Assembly: GCA_016872775.1 (NCBI GenBank)
Contig: VGZA01000004.1
Location: 1 to 64,000, forward strand
Reading direction: 5' to 3'
From: Planctomycetota bacterium
GTDB lineage: Bacteria > Planctomycetota > Planctomycetia > Pirellulales > Pirellulaceae
DNA length: 64,000 nucleotides
Position numbers and translations under genes: made by a program. This document shows positions 1 to 8,353 of the stretch, piece by piece. The notes under the pieces are model-generated. The model searched no databases, was not told the origin of the DNA, and saw only the letters and a program-made list of their open reading frames with translations. Position 1 is the first letter of the stretch. The number at the start of each line of letters is the position of its first letter.

Positions 1-235
1 TCACGCCCAGATAATAGTCCTTGCTGATCGTGACTTGATGCTGTTCTTCATCGATACCCCTGCCCTCTTCTTCGATCGGCGAGCCCATCTGGAACGTCCC
101 CTTGGGAATCAGCACCAGCTTCATCCCGATGGTGTTGGTGATTGTTTTGGGAGCCTGAGCCTTTGCGGATTCAAAATTGCTCAGGCACATTGCAAAAACC
201 AAAGTTACGGTCATCAACATTACGCGTGAGTTCAT
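1..235 (-). CDS. Formylglycine-generating-enzyme-like (SUMF1/FGE-sulfatase) secreted protein, N-terminal part
   Basis: Reading leftward from ATG at 235, 78 codons run off the window edge. The first 27 residues form a basic start, a hydrophobic core and an AKA-QA cleavage site, so export is likely. Residues from about 33 read NTIGMKLVLIPKGTFQMGSP, the opening signature of the FGE-sulfatase (SUMF1) fold. In Planctomycetota this fold occurs both in sulfatase-maturing enzymes and in many proteins of unknown role, so the function cannot be narrowed from this piece. A purine-rich GAGAAG lies just upstream of the start. The catalytic C-terminal half is outside the window. Confidence 0.8.
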   Translation of the reverse strand, partial: MNSRVMLMTVTLVFAMCLSNFESAKAQAPKTITNTIGMKLVLIPKGTFQMGSPIEEEGRGIDEEQHQVTISKDYYLGV

Positions 236-406
236 CGCTTTTCTTCTCAGCTACAGTTCAATCAATATCCCGCACCACAACGGGGCCTTTTCCCACAGGG
301 GATTGCCCGTCAACTTACCCCACGGGGAGGAGAAAATCAGCCAGCAAAACTGGGCTAAAGACAAGAAAAAGCGTTCACTCCCCGGGGCCCGCACCGCGAT
401 CCCTTC

Positions 407-495
407 GACGACCAGGCCGCGCTGGTGGACCATCGAGGACCTGCTGCACCGCGACCCATCGAGGACCTGGCCGCACTGGTGGACCATCGACGACC
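407..495 (+). repeat. Imperfect 35-bp direct repeat, 54-bp period
   Basis: Two 35-bp copies start at 407 and 461 and match at 31 of 35 positions. The 54-bp period is 18 codons, so in the plus frame ending at 601 both copies encode the same ALVDHR motif. This suggests an internal duplication in a former coding sequence rather than an unrelated DNA repeat. Confidence 0.6.
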
Positions 496-621
496 GGAAT
501 ACCAGGAGATCGGTCGAACGCCAGCCAACGTACACGCAGGTTCCATCGGCGGTTGGCAGCAGAACGTGCAGGAAGAATCGGGCAAGTGTGCGCATTGTTG
601 ATTTTGGCGACGAACGACCAA

Positions 622-718
622 GCTAACCCGCCGGGAACAGGCCGGCGCGAACGACGTTGATTCCAGGACACGCTCAACTCGCCGGCCTGTTCCCGGTCGG
701 GTTGAGCGTTTGGTTAGC
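622..718. repeat. Long imperfect palindrome (structured element, possibly attC-like)
   Basis: The 17-base arm CCGGGAACAGGCCGGCG (631-647) is the exact reverse complement of 680-696. Outside it GCTAAC (622-627) pairs with GTTAGC (713-718). Inside the right half CGCTCAAC (671-678) can pair with GTTGAGCG (701-708). Nested inner and outer arms ending in an AAC/GTT pair resemble integron attC architecture, but the outer boxes do not fit RYYYAAC/GTTRRRY exactly. A bidirectional terminator or other structured element is equally possible. Confidence 0.5.
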
Positions 719-889
719 CGCCTGTTCGGCAACTCGCGGAGTCGTCCGTCGGACAATGCCATATTGTATGAATGGCGCCGCCCACCCGGAAAACCACGAA
801 GACCAAAGCAATCAAGACCTCAACAGCGACAACGGCCCCAACTCCTGTTCCCACAAGGAGGAGCATTTCGGCGAAAAAAGTCGCGGAAT

Positions 890-1063
890 CTCGCTCGGGC
901 CCCAAACGACGACGCACCTCGGAGACCGTGCGTCTTCGCCGCTCGGGGCTCACCAGTTTGGGCGGGCGGCCTCCTTCAAGATCTCCATATCGAGCGCCTG
1001 CTCGGCCACCAGCTTCTTCAAGCGGGCATTCTCCTTCTCCAAGGCCCCAGCTGCTTGGTCATC
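890..1063 (-). pseudogene. IS3-family transposase remnant (end of orfA, start of orfB)
   Basis: Minus-strand residues LEKENARLKKLVAEQALDME then ILKEA are the conserved coiled-coil end of IS3-family OrfA. OrfA stops at TGA 950-952, and in the shifted frame LVSPERRRRTV continues as the usual start of OrfB, keeping the overlapping orfA/orfB arrangement of IS3 elements. Homology stops near 890: the DDE catalytic core is absent, as is the helix-turn-helix part of OrfA beyond 1063. No terminal inverted repeats were found. It is a small non-functional relic marking past insertion here. Confidence 0.75.
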
Positions 1064-1414
1064 TCAGGGGGGGAAGGCCAGGTTCCCATCCACACTATGC
1101 GTGCGTGGCTCGGCAGGACTGCCTCGGTTACTTCATGGAGCGCTATCCGCTTCCCGGCGAGTCATCACGTCGAGGTTTCGCACGCCAATCCGCTTTCACT
1201 GGGAACGCAGAAGAGAATTCTTCAGGCCTTCGGCCTGCCCCAGAGACTGCGGTTCCAGCGTCGCGTCGGCTTTACGTTGTGGTGCGCGACGTTTACTGTT
1301 CCCTTCGGACTTCCGCACCTTAATCCGGTGTCGACAATCGGGAATCCTTGGAGAACGGAACAAGTTTCACGTGGGTTTACGGAAAACGGAACAAGTTCCG
1401 TTCTACGGGATGGT
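1064..1414. other. Intergenic region, no gene seen
   Basis: Open frames here lack start signals and family resemblance. A 12-base motif ACGGAACAAGTT occurs twice (about 1355 and 1386), the second as the left part of the inverted repeat GGAAC-AA-GTTCC, shortly before the promoter of the downstream gene. It could be leftover transposon-flanking DNA or a regulator site. Confidence 0.35.
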
Positions 1415-1442
1415 TTGACTCTGGTGGTAGGGCCCTTATCAT
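1415..1442 (+). promoter_or_regulatory. Sigma70-type promoter for the esterase fusion gene
   Basis: TTGACT (1415-1420), a 16-base spacer and TATCAT (1437-1442) form a near-consensus promoter. Predicted transcription start is near 1449, about 38 bases before the ATG at 1487, which excludes longer upstream starts. Confidence 0.6.
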
Positions 1443-1486
1443 GGAGCCCTTTCGAATCGACGGCTCGTACTCAGGAGATTCCTACC

Positions 1487-4180
1487 ATGCAGGCTTTCTC
1501 GCCCCTGTGCGTCAGCGATATTGCCCTCGGAGCGGAGCGGCAAGCGGGAATGATCCCCAAACGCACTCCCCGTTTTCTGGCGCTGCTCCTGATCCTGCTC
1601 CTCGGCACGTGCGTCTCGTCGATTCCGATCCACGCGGCCGATCACCCGGATCGGGTGCGGCAGCCTGGGGTGCCGCAGGGTACGGTCACGAAAGGCCAGT
1701 TTGCCGAGAGCCAGATTTATCCAGGGACGCGCCGCGACTACCAGGTCTACGTACCGGCTCAGTACAAGCCCGACGAACCGGCCTGCCTGATGGTGTTTCA
1801 AGATGGGAATTCCTACGCCAGTCAGGACGGCGCATTCCGTGTGCCGGTCGTCTTCGACAATCTGATCCACCAGCAGCAGATGCCGGTGACGATCGCGGTC
1901 TTCGTTGCGCCGGGCAGCGTGCCGCCAACGAAATCCGGCGCGGTCGAGCGCAGCAATCGGTCGTTCGAATACGATTCGTTGGGAGATCGCTACGTTCGCT
2001 TTCTGAGCGAGGATTTCCTGCCGGTCGCGCTACACGGTTTAAAGGTCAGCGACGATCCGCGTCGGCGCGCGATCTGCGGGATTTCTTCGGGTGGCATTTG
2101 CGCTTTCACCGCCGCCTGGGAGCGTCCCGATCTGTTCGGCAAGGTCTTGAGCCATATCGGAAGTTTCACCAACATCCGCGGAGGTTGGGCCTACCCGGGG
2201 CTCGTGCGGCAAACGAAGAGCAAACCCAAGCCGATCAAGGTCCACCTCCAGGAAGGCCGCGACGACCTCGATAATCTCTTCGGCAATTGGCCGTTGGCGA
2301 ATGAAGACCTTGCCGCGGCTCTCCGATTCGCCGGCTACGCAACCGAATACGTAGTGACCGAAGGCGGACACAGCGGAGGCCCCGGTGGCGAGCGACTCCC
2401 CGACGCGCTTCGCTGGCTATGGTCGGACCTGGCGGCTCAGCCCGCCGCCGCGAATAATCCTGCGCCGCCCGCCAAACTTCCCGAAGCGCCGTCCTGGCAG
2501 CCGCATCCCGACTCCCTTCCGCAAGACAACGTACCCCATGGCGTCGTGGAAGTCATGGAACCGTGGAAGTCGAAGATCTTTGCCAATACGGTACGCGATT
2601 GGGCGATCTATGTTCCGGCCCAATACACACCGGAACGACCGGCTGCCTTCATGGTCTTTCAGGACGGCCACTCTTACCTCGATCGGAACGGCCGCTGGCG
2701 CGTTCCCGTCGTTTTCGACAATCTGATTCATCGTGGCGACATGCCGCCCACAATCGCGGTATTCCTGAATCCCGGTCATGACCTCGCCAAGGACAAACCG
2801 CCCAGCCCCTGGAACAGTTCGAATCGCAGTTACGAATACGACAGCCTGGGCGATCGATACGCGCGTTTCCTGCTCGAAGAGATCCTTCCCGAAATCGAGA
2901 AGCGATACAAGATTTCTCCCGATCCGGAGATGCGCGCGATCTGTGGGGCGAGTTCGGGAGGCATCTGCAGCTTCACGGTAGCGTGGGAACGGCCGGACGC
3001 ATTCCGCAAGGTGCTCTCCACGATCGGCAGCTTCACGAACCTGCGCGGGGGCAATGTCTACCCGTCGCTGGTTCGCAAGACGGAACCCAAGCCGCTTCGA
3101 GTCTACCTCGCCGACACCAGCGGCGATCTCGACAATCCTTACGGCAGCTGGCCCGTATCCAACAAACTCATCGCCTCCGCGTTGCAATATATGGGATATG
3201 ACCTGCGCTTCGATTGGGCGGAGGGATACGCCCACAACGCCGATCACGGAGGCGCACTCTTTCCCGATGCGCTTCGCTGGTTATGGCGCGCGGAGCGGCA
3301 GGATCGTACGCCAAACACGAAAGGCGATTTAAAGGGAGACATGACGCTTCTGCGTCTGCTGGTCCCCGGCGAAACGTGGGAAGTGGTCGCCGAAGGACTT
3401 GGCTTCGCCGACGCTCCCTGCGCCGACGCCGAAGGAAATTTCTACTATTGCGACATGAAGGCGCCTGCCGTTGTTCGGATCGATGCCGCAGACGGCAAAC
3501 GCACGGTCGTCGCCGCCGAGTCGGTCAGCGGCCTGGAATTTGGTCCCGACGGACTGCTCTACGGCTGCCAGGGAGCCAAGAGTCGCGTGATTTCACTCGA
3601 CCCGAAGACCGGCGAAGTACGCGAAGTCGCGGCCGATCTGGCGCCGAATGATCTGGCGGTGACCGCGGATGGATTCATCTTGATCACCGAGACCCGTCAC
3701 CACCGCGTCACGAGAATCGATATCAAGTCCGGCAAAGTGGAACCGGCCGACGAAGGGATCGGAAAACCGAACGGGATTGCGCTCTCCAACGACGGAGGAA
3801 CGTTGGCGGTGTCGGACTATGGCGGCGAGCATGTATGGATGTTCCGAGTGAACCCCGAGGGGCGACTCGACGCAAAGCTGCCTTCGATGTCGCTGCGGCT
3901 GCCGATCGATCCGAAAGGCGAGTTCCGTTTCCATGCGCCTCCCCCCTACTCCACAGATTCCCACGGTGATGGGATGGCCGTCGATCGAGCCGGCCGATAC
4001 TACGTGACCTCGGCGTTGGGGGTGCAGGTCTTCGATCCCACCGGTCGGCATTGCGGCGTCCTGCCGAAGCCCAAGCCGTCCGCACCATTGACCAGCTGCA
4101 TTCTCGCCGGGCCCGGTCATTCGTACCTGTATGTCACCAACGGCGACACGATTTACCGCCGAAAAGTGCAGGTCGAGTAA
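1487..4180 (+). CDS. Secreted multidomain hydrolase: two esterase domains plus SMP-30/gluconolactonase propeller
   Basis: Predicted exported protein of 897 residues with three enzymatic modules. After a hydrophobic leader (about residues 22-50) come two homologous alpha/beta-hydrolase domains of the putative-esterase (enterochelin-esterase-like) family. Their nucleophile motifs are GISSG (Ser200) and GASSG (Ser489), followed by late histidines in GGHSGG and ADHGG contexts. From about residue 630 an SMP-30/gluconolactonase/LRE beta-propeller follows, with motifs GLEFGPDGLLYG and PNGIALSNDG. The likely role is extracytoplasmic hydrolysis of sugar esters or lactones from polysaccharides. Start 1487 is preceded by CAGGAG at 9-base spacing; ATG 1550 would also leave a signal peptide. 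Such domains are often separate proteins in Planctomycetota; the substrate is not predictable. Confidence 0.85.
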   Translation: MQAFSPLCVSDIALGAERQAGMIPKRTPRFLALLLILLLGTCVSSIPIHAADHPDRVRQPGVPQGTVTKGQFAESQIYPGTRRDYQVYVPAQYKPDEPACLMVFQDGNSYASQDGAFRVPVVFDNLIHQQQMPVTIAVFVAPGSVPPTKSGAVERSNRSFEYDSLGDRYVRFLSEDFLPVALHGLKVSDDPRRRAICGISSGGICAFTAAWERPDLFGKVLSHIGSFTNIRGGWAYPGLVRQTKSKPKPIKVHLQEGRDDLDNLFGNWPLANEDLAAALRFAGYATEYVVTEGGHSGGPGGERLPDALRWLWSDLAAQPAAANNPAPPAKLPEAPSWQPHPDSLPQDNVPHGVVEVMEPWKSKIFANTVRDWAIYVPAQYTPERPAAFMVFQDGHSYLDRNGRWRVPVVFDNLIHRGDMPPTIAVFLNPGHDLAKDKPPSPWNSSNRSYEYDSLGDRYARFLLEEILPEIEKRYKISPDPEMRAICGASSGGICSFTVAWERPDAFRKVLSTIGSFTNLRGGNVYPSLVRKTEPKPLRVYLADTSGDLDNPYGSWPVSNKLIASALQYMGYDLRFDWAEGYAHNADHGGALFPDALRWLWRAERQDRTPNTKGDLKGDMTLLRLLVPGETWEVVAEGLGFADAPCADAEGNFYYCDMKAPAVVRIDAADGKRTVVAAESVSGLEFGPDGLLYGCQGAKSRVISLDPKTGEVREVAADLAPNDLAVTADGFILITETRHHRVTRIDIKSGKVEPADEGIGKPNGIALSNDGGTLAVSDYGGEHVWMFRVNPEGRLDAKLPSMSLRLPIDPKGEFRFHAPPPYSTDSHGDGMAVDRAGRYYVTSALGVQVFDPTGRHCGVLPKPKPSAPLTSCILAGPGHSYLYVTNGDTIYRRKVQVE

Positions 4181-4376
4181 CCGGCAGGCCGGCAACGTCA
4201 TTTTTCAATGCGGCGCGAACCTTGGCGACGTGGGCTGGCCAAAGCTGTTGGGCCCGTTCGGGCGCCAATAACCAGCCCCGGCCCAGTTCCGATTCGTTGA
4301 GCATTGTTACGCGCAGTTTTTCCGCAACGGTGCCGGCGTTCTCCGGTGAATCGACAGCGAAGGTGATCGATGTCCA

Positions 4377-5846
4377 TTATACGCCCTCGTCAGGCAGAAT
4401 GGCCCTGACCACTTCGCCTTCAACGTCGGTCAGCCGAAAGTCGCGGCCGTTGTGACGGTACGTCAACCGTTCATGGTCGATTCCGATGAGATGCAGGATT
4501 GTGGCGTGCAGGTCGTGAATACTGACCCGCCCTTCGACGGCCCGGTTCCCCAGTTCATCGGTGGCTCCGAAATGGACACCCTTGCGGACGCCGCCGCCGG
4601 CGAACCAGACGGTAAACGCATGGGGATTGTGGTCTCGCCCGGTCCCACCTTTCTGTACCAGCGGCAATCGGCCAAACTCGCCGCAGCAGATGACCAGCGT
4701 GGATTCGAGCAGCCCCCGAGCCTTCAAATCTTGAATCAGGCCAGCGATCGGCTGATCGGTTTCGGCCGCGAACTGCCGGTGATTCGCCTCGAGATTGTCG
4801 TGCCCATCCCAACAGTCGTGATTCGCGAAACCGCCACTGTAAACCTGAATGAACCGGACCCCACGTTCGATCAATCTTCGTGCCGTGAGGAGTTGCCTGC
4901 CGTAGGGGGCGGAGCGAGGATCTTGCATTCCGTAAAGCCGTTGGGTCTGTTCGGTCTCCCGCGAGATATCGAGTGCCTCAGGAGCGGCCGACTGCATGCG
5001 GAACGCCAGTTCGAACGACTCGACGCGAGCGGCGAGTTCCGAATCGCCGTTTCGGTCGTCCGCATGCCGGCGGTTTGCCTGCTGAACAAAATCCAACAGT
5101 TCCCGTTGGCGTCGCGAAGCGACTCCCGCAGGATTCCGCATGTCTTCTACGGGTGGCCCCGTCGGGTGGAACGCCGCACCTTGAAACACGCCCGGCAGGA
5201 ACCCCGCGCCCCAGTGAATCGATCTGGACTTGGGCAAGCCGCGCCCCTGGGCGTCGTACATCACGATGAACGCGGGAAGATTCTGGTTCTCCGTGCCCAG
5301 CCCATAAGTCACCCAGGACCCCAGACAAGGCAGGCCCAGTCGCGGAACCCCGGAAGAGATCTCGAACTGCGCCGGGGAGTGATTGTTCGCCGTGGTGTAG
5401 CAGGAGTGAATGAACGCCATTTCGTCGACGCATTGCGACAAATGGGGAAGGATTTCCGAAGCCCAGGTCCCCGATACGCCGTATTGTGAGAATGAAAATG
5501 GGGAGCGCATGATCGGTCCGGCGAGCCCCGCGAAGAACCCCGTGGACTGATCGAATCCTTGGAGTTCCTGGCCATCCCGTTTCGCCAATTCCGGCTTAAA
5601 ATCCCATGTGTCGACCTGACTTGGTCCACCATGCATAAACAGCCATAGGACCGACCGCACGGGGGAATGAAAATGACGATTCCGGGCACGCAATGGCGCC
5701 GCCGGATGGTATTCGCCTGGACCGGCGGTAATCACGGGCGATTCGGGGGACTCGTCAGCCAGGAGTCGTGACAGAGCCAACCAACCGAATCCCGCGCCGG
5801 TCTGTTGAAGAAACGCACGTCGGATGCGCTGCGATTCAGTCCCCAT
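4377..5846 (-). CDS. DUF1501 domain protein (Tat-exported, sulfatase-like fold)
   Basis: A 489-residue protein of the DUF1501 family, abundant in Planctomycetota and distantly related to sulfatases and alkaline phosphatases. The N-terminus has RRAFLQQ then a hydrophobic stretch, a Tat-like leader. Family motifs include FMHGGPSQVDTWDFKP, FANHDCWDGHDN and CCGEFGR followed by GRDHNP. It forms an operon with the DUF1549/DUF1553 gene: its ATG at 5846 overlaps the upstream stop by 11 bases (a TTG at 5852 is also possible), implying translational coupling. DUF1553/DUF1501 pairs are characteristic planctomycetal modules of undefined biochemistry, often placed in exported polysaccharide catabolism. 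Confidence 0.9.
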   Translation of the reverse strand: MGTESQRIRRAFLQQTGAGFGWLALSRLLADESPESPVITAGPGEYHPAAPLRARNRHFHSPVRSVLWLFMHGGPSQVDTWDFKPELAKRDGQELQGFDQSTGFFAGLAGPIMRSPFSFSQYGVSGTWASEILPHLSQCVDEMAFIHSCYTTANNHSPAQFEISSGVPRLGLPCLGSWVTYGLGTENQNLPAFIVMYDAQGRGLPKSRSIHWGAGFLPGVFQGAAFHPTGPPVEDMRNPAGVASRRQRELLDFVQQANRRHADDRNGDSELAARVESFELAFRMQSAAPEALDISRETEQTQRLYGMQDPRSAPYGRQLLTARRLIERGVRFIQVYSGGFANHDCWDGHDNLEANHRQFAAETDQPIAGLIQDLKARGLLESTLVICCGEFGRLPLVQKGGTGRDHNPHAFTVWFAGGGVRKGVHFGATDELGNRAVEGRVSIHDLHATILHLIGIDHERLTYRHNGRDFRLTDVEGEVVRAILPDEGV

Positions 5847-7860
5847 AGACAAACTCGTTCAAGCAGAACAGTCCGTGGCAGATTTCCGCGAGCAGATCGA
5901 TCGGATCCGAATCAGTTTCGGATTGAACGCGCGCGCGACGCCATTCTTCACACTCGACAATTTCGGCCGCGGAAGCCTCGCGCCCCAAAGCCAGCTCATA
6001 GGATACCTGCACTGCCCGCCGGAAGTCACCGTTTGAAAGTACCCTCGCGCGGCGGGCGAGCGCCTGGCTCCATTCCATCACTTGACCGCGATTCAACAAG
6101 GCAAGGCTCTGCGTAGCCACGGTGGTCGTGGGGCGTTCCGCCTGCCCTTGCAAGGCGTCGGGCGCGTCGAAAATCGTGAGGATAGTCGGCAGTCGACTGC
6201 GTTTCACTTTGAAATACAGGCTGCGACGGAAATGAGAATCATCCAACGTTCCCGGTCCGCCGATGGTTCGATCCAACAATCCGGAAGCCGCCAGCATGCT
6301 GTCGCGAATGACTTCCGCTTCCATGCGACGCAGCGACTGACGACCGAAATAGCGATTCGTCGGATCAAGGACCGCAACCTCCGGCGCGATCCGACTAGCT
6401 TGCTGGTAAGCCGCGCTCAACAAGATCCGCCGCTGGACCTGCTTGAGCGACCAATTCGATTCGACCAAATGGCGAGCAAGCGCGTCGAGCAGTTCGGGAT
6501 GGAGCGTCGCTTCGCCTTGAGCACCAAAATCACTTGGAGTCGGAACCAGCGCTTTGCCGAAATGGTGCTGCCACAAGCGATTGACGATGACCCGGGCCAG
6601 CAAACGCCCCGCGCCGTCGTCAACGTCGGAAATCCAGTCCGCGATCGCCCGCCGCCGCGAGCGGCGATCGCGTTCATCGTCGGCCGACTCCTCCTCCGCA
6701 TTCGCCGCCGCACTTTTTTCCGCAGCGACTCTCCCCACGGCGGATTCCGATGTTCGTTGCAGCGACCGTTCGGATTCCGCAGAGTCCGCTTTTCGCCATC
6801 GCTCCCACGCTCCCGGGTTCGAAGCCAGGAAAGGAGGGACGCCCGGATCAAGCACGTCGCCCTTGTGTGCCGGGTCGCCTCGCTCAAGAAAAAACACGCG
6901 AGGAAAGAATGCCGGGCCGGGACTGTAGACGCGCGGGAGCGGTGCAAGTCCCTCCCCGGCCACAAGGGCTCGTAGCATTCCTCCCTCCGTCGGCAAGTCG
7001 ACCTCGCCGCGAATCGTCCGGGAAAACGCCGCCACGAGTCGATAGTAGTCCCGCTGAGTTATCGCGTCGAACTTGTGGTCATGACATCGCGCGCAGCCCA
7101 AACTCATTCCCAGCATCGCCGTGCCGATCGTCGAAACGATGTCATCCAGTTCATCGTACCGCTCTTGCTCCACTTGGATCGCCGCGAAATCGGCGTTATG
7201 AACTCCCGTCGCGAGAAACCCCGTAGCCAGGCGAGCATCCGCGACGTCCGGCACCAGTTCATCCCCCGCCAATTGCCAGCGCACGAAAATGTCGTACGGC
7301 AAATCGCGGTTGAAGGCTCGAACGACAAAATCGCGATAGGGATAAGCGAACTCGTTATCCAGATCATGTTCGAATCCGAAGCTCTCGGCGAATCGCGCCA
7401 GATCCAGCCAATGGCGTCCCCAGCGCTCGCCATACGCCGGGCTGGCCAGCATCTGGTCGACAACGCGCTCCCACGCATCCGTCGCTTGCTCATACGATTC
7501 ACGAACGGACTCAAGATCCAACGGAAGTCCTTCGATTCCCAGCGAGATCCGCCGCATCCGGAGGCTCCACGACGCCTGGAGCGCCGGCGGAATACTCGAC
7601 AGTTCCAAACCGGCGAGAATCCAGTGGTCGATATTCGACCGGCCCCAGGAACGATCGCGAGGCATGATCGGCGGCTCGCGCAGGAACGGGCGCACTGCCC
7701 AAAGGCCGTCGGATCCTCGCGCTTCCGCTTCACCCGATCCGGCCGTCGGTGTTTCTTGCGCGAAGAGCCATGCCGCGGTCGAGAGAGCCCAGACCAGGAG
7801 CGTCAAACCGACGTGCGGCACGCCGGCCGGGCTTGTACGTCGGTGCAAGAACCGTGACAT
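5836..7860 (-). CDS. DUF1549/DUF1553 (PSCyt2-PSD1) secreted protein
   Basis: A 674-residue exported protein. After a signal peptide (residues 1 to about 34) it carries DUF1549 (PSCyt2), with WGRHWLDLARFAES and LGCARCHDHKFD, then DUF1553 (PSD1), with VNRLWQHHFGKALVPTPSDF and SLRRMEAEVIRDSMLAASG. The CxxCH-like CARCH motif is the only haem-binding-type signature; the N-terminal cytochrome module PSCyt1 of larger relatives is missing. ATG 7860 is preferred over 7899 because CGAGGAG lies about 10 bases upstream and the signal peptide starts there. It is co-transcribed with the following DUF1501 gene; the pair's function is unknown. Confidence 0.9.
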   Translation of the reverse strand: MSRFLHRRTSPAGVPHVGLTLLVWALSTAAWLFAQETPTAGSGEAEARGSDGLWAVRPFLREPPIMPRDRSWGRSNIDHWILAGLELSSIPPALQASWSLRMRRISLGIEGLPLDLESVRESYEQATDAWERVVDQMLASPAYGERWGRHWLDLARFAESFGFEHDLDNEFAYPYRDFVVRAFNRDLPYDIFVRWQLAGDELVPDVADARLATGFLATGVHNADFAAIQVEQERYDELDDIVSTIGTAMLGMSLGCARCHDHKFDAITQRDYYRLVAAFSRTIRGEVDLPTEGGMLRALVAGEGLAPLPRVYSPGPAFFPRVFFLERGDPAHKGDVLDPGVPPFLASNPGAWERWRKADSAESERSLQRTSESAVGRVAAEKSAAANAEEESADDERDRRSRRRAIADWISDVDDGAGRLLARVIVNRLWQHHFGKALVPTPSDFGAQGEATLHPELLDALARHLVESNWSLKQVQRRILLSAAYQQASRIAPEVAVLDPTNRYFGRQSLRRMEAEVIRDSMLAASGLLDRTIGGPGTLDDSHFRRSLYFKVKRSRLPTILTIFDAPDALQGQAERPTTTVATQSLALLNRGQVMEWSQALARRARVLSNGDFRRAVQVSYELALGREASAAEIVECEEWRRARVQSETDSDPIDLLAEICHGLFCLNEFVYGD

Positions 7861-8353
7861 CGTGTGGCAACTCCTCGCGTCCCGCCAGCTATTGTGCACG
7901 GTGAACCGGCCCTGTCAACCGAGCGACTGCCGCGACCTGCTCGGTTCAAATTGTCGCGTGTCCAGCGAGCACATTGGCAAGCTGCGGCAACGCGTCGACG
8001 TGCTTCTGCCGTAACCAGCGACCGTTCGCCGTGACGACCTCCCTCCAGCGAAACCACGCCCTCGCCGCCCTCGCCGCCCGCGCGTCGCCTGGTGAATTCC
8101 GCGCAGAATAACTCAAGTCCCGACTTACCGCCGCGAAATTGAGAATCCGGTGGGAGAAGCGGTTGGGTAAGTTTTTCCGATTGTAGGCGAGCCTGACGCA
8201 GCCGCACGGCTTGATCATCATCATGCCCCTTCTTGGGCGATATGTAATGGGAAGAGTACGCAAGGATGCGGCAAATCGTCTTGGCCCGTTTCGTCAGCCA
8301 CGCCGGACTCCGATCCACGATCGTATTCCCAGGTTTCCAAGGAGTGGACACTT
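7861..8353. other. Intergenic region between divergent genes
   Basis: This holds the 5' regions of the DUF1553 gene (leftward) and the DUF1571 gene (rightward). A leftward frame (7946-8263) has a plausible C-terminal half (WFRWREVVTANGRWLRQKHV) but no ribosome-binding site or recognised family, and short GCC-rich direct repeats near 8050-8080 inflate open frames. Nothing else is supported. Confidence 0.35.

Larger units (their letters stand above)
236..889. other. Low-coding region with in-frame repeat and long palindrome
   Basis: No complete gene is recognisable. A plus-strand frame open from the stop at about 353 to a TGA at 599-601 reads like protein but has no ATG. It contains the doubled motif ALVDHR and ends GKCAHC, so it may be a gene fragment. 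After it comes a 97-bp palindromic element (622-718). On the minus strand a 50-codon frame (717 to about 868) could encode one hydrophobic helix; it begins where the IS3 remnant ends and has no ribosome-binding site. The region looks like a decayed accessory patch. Confidence 0.45.

Noticed and set aside
710-1486. Long in-frame N-terminal extension of the esterase fusion
   Set aside because: It crosses the IS3 remnant and intergenic repeats, precedes the promoter at 1415-1442, and has no family resemblance; ATG 1487 has a proper ribosome-binding site.
2417-3247. Long minus-strand frame opposite the second esterase domain
   Set aside because: Shadow of a strongly supported coding sequence; GC-rich third positions open the antisense frame.
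7946-8263. Possible 105-codon minus-strand gene upstream of DUF1553
   Set aside because: No ribosome-binding site and no recognised family; simple GCC repeats inflate it.
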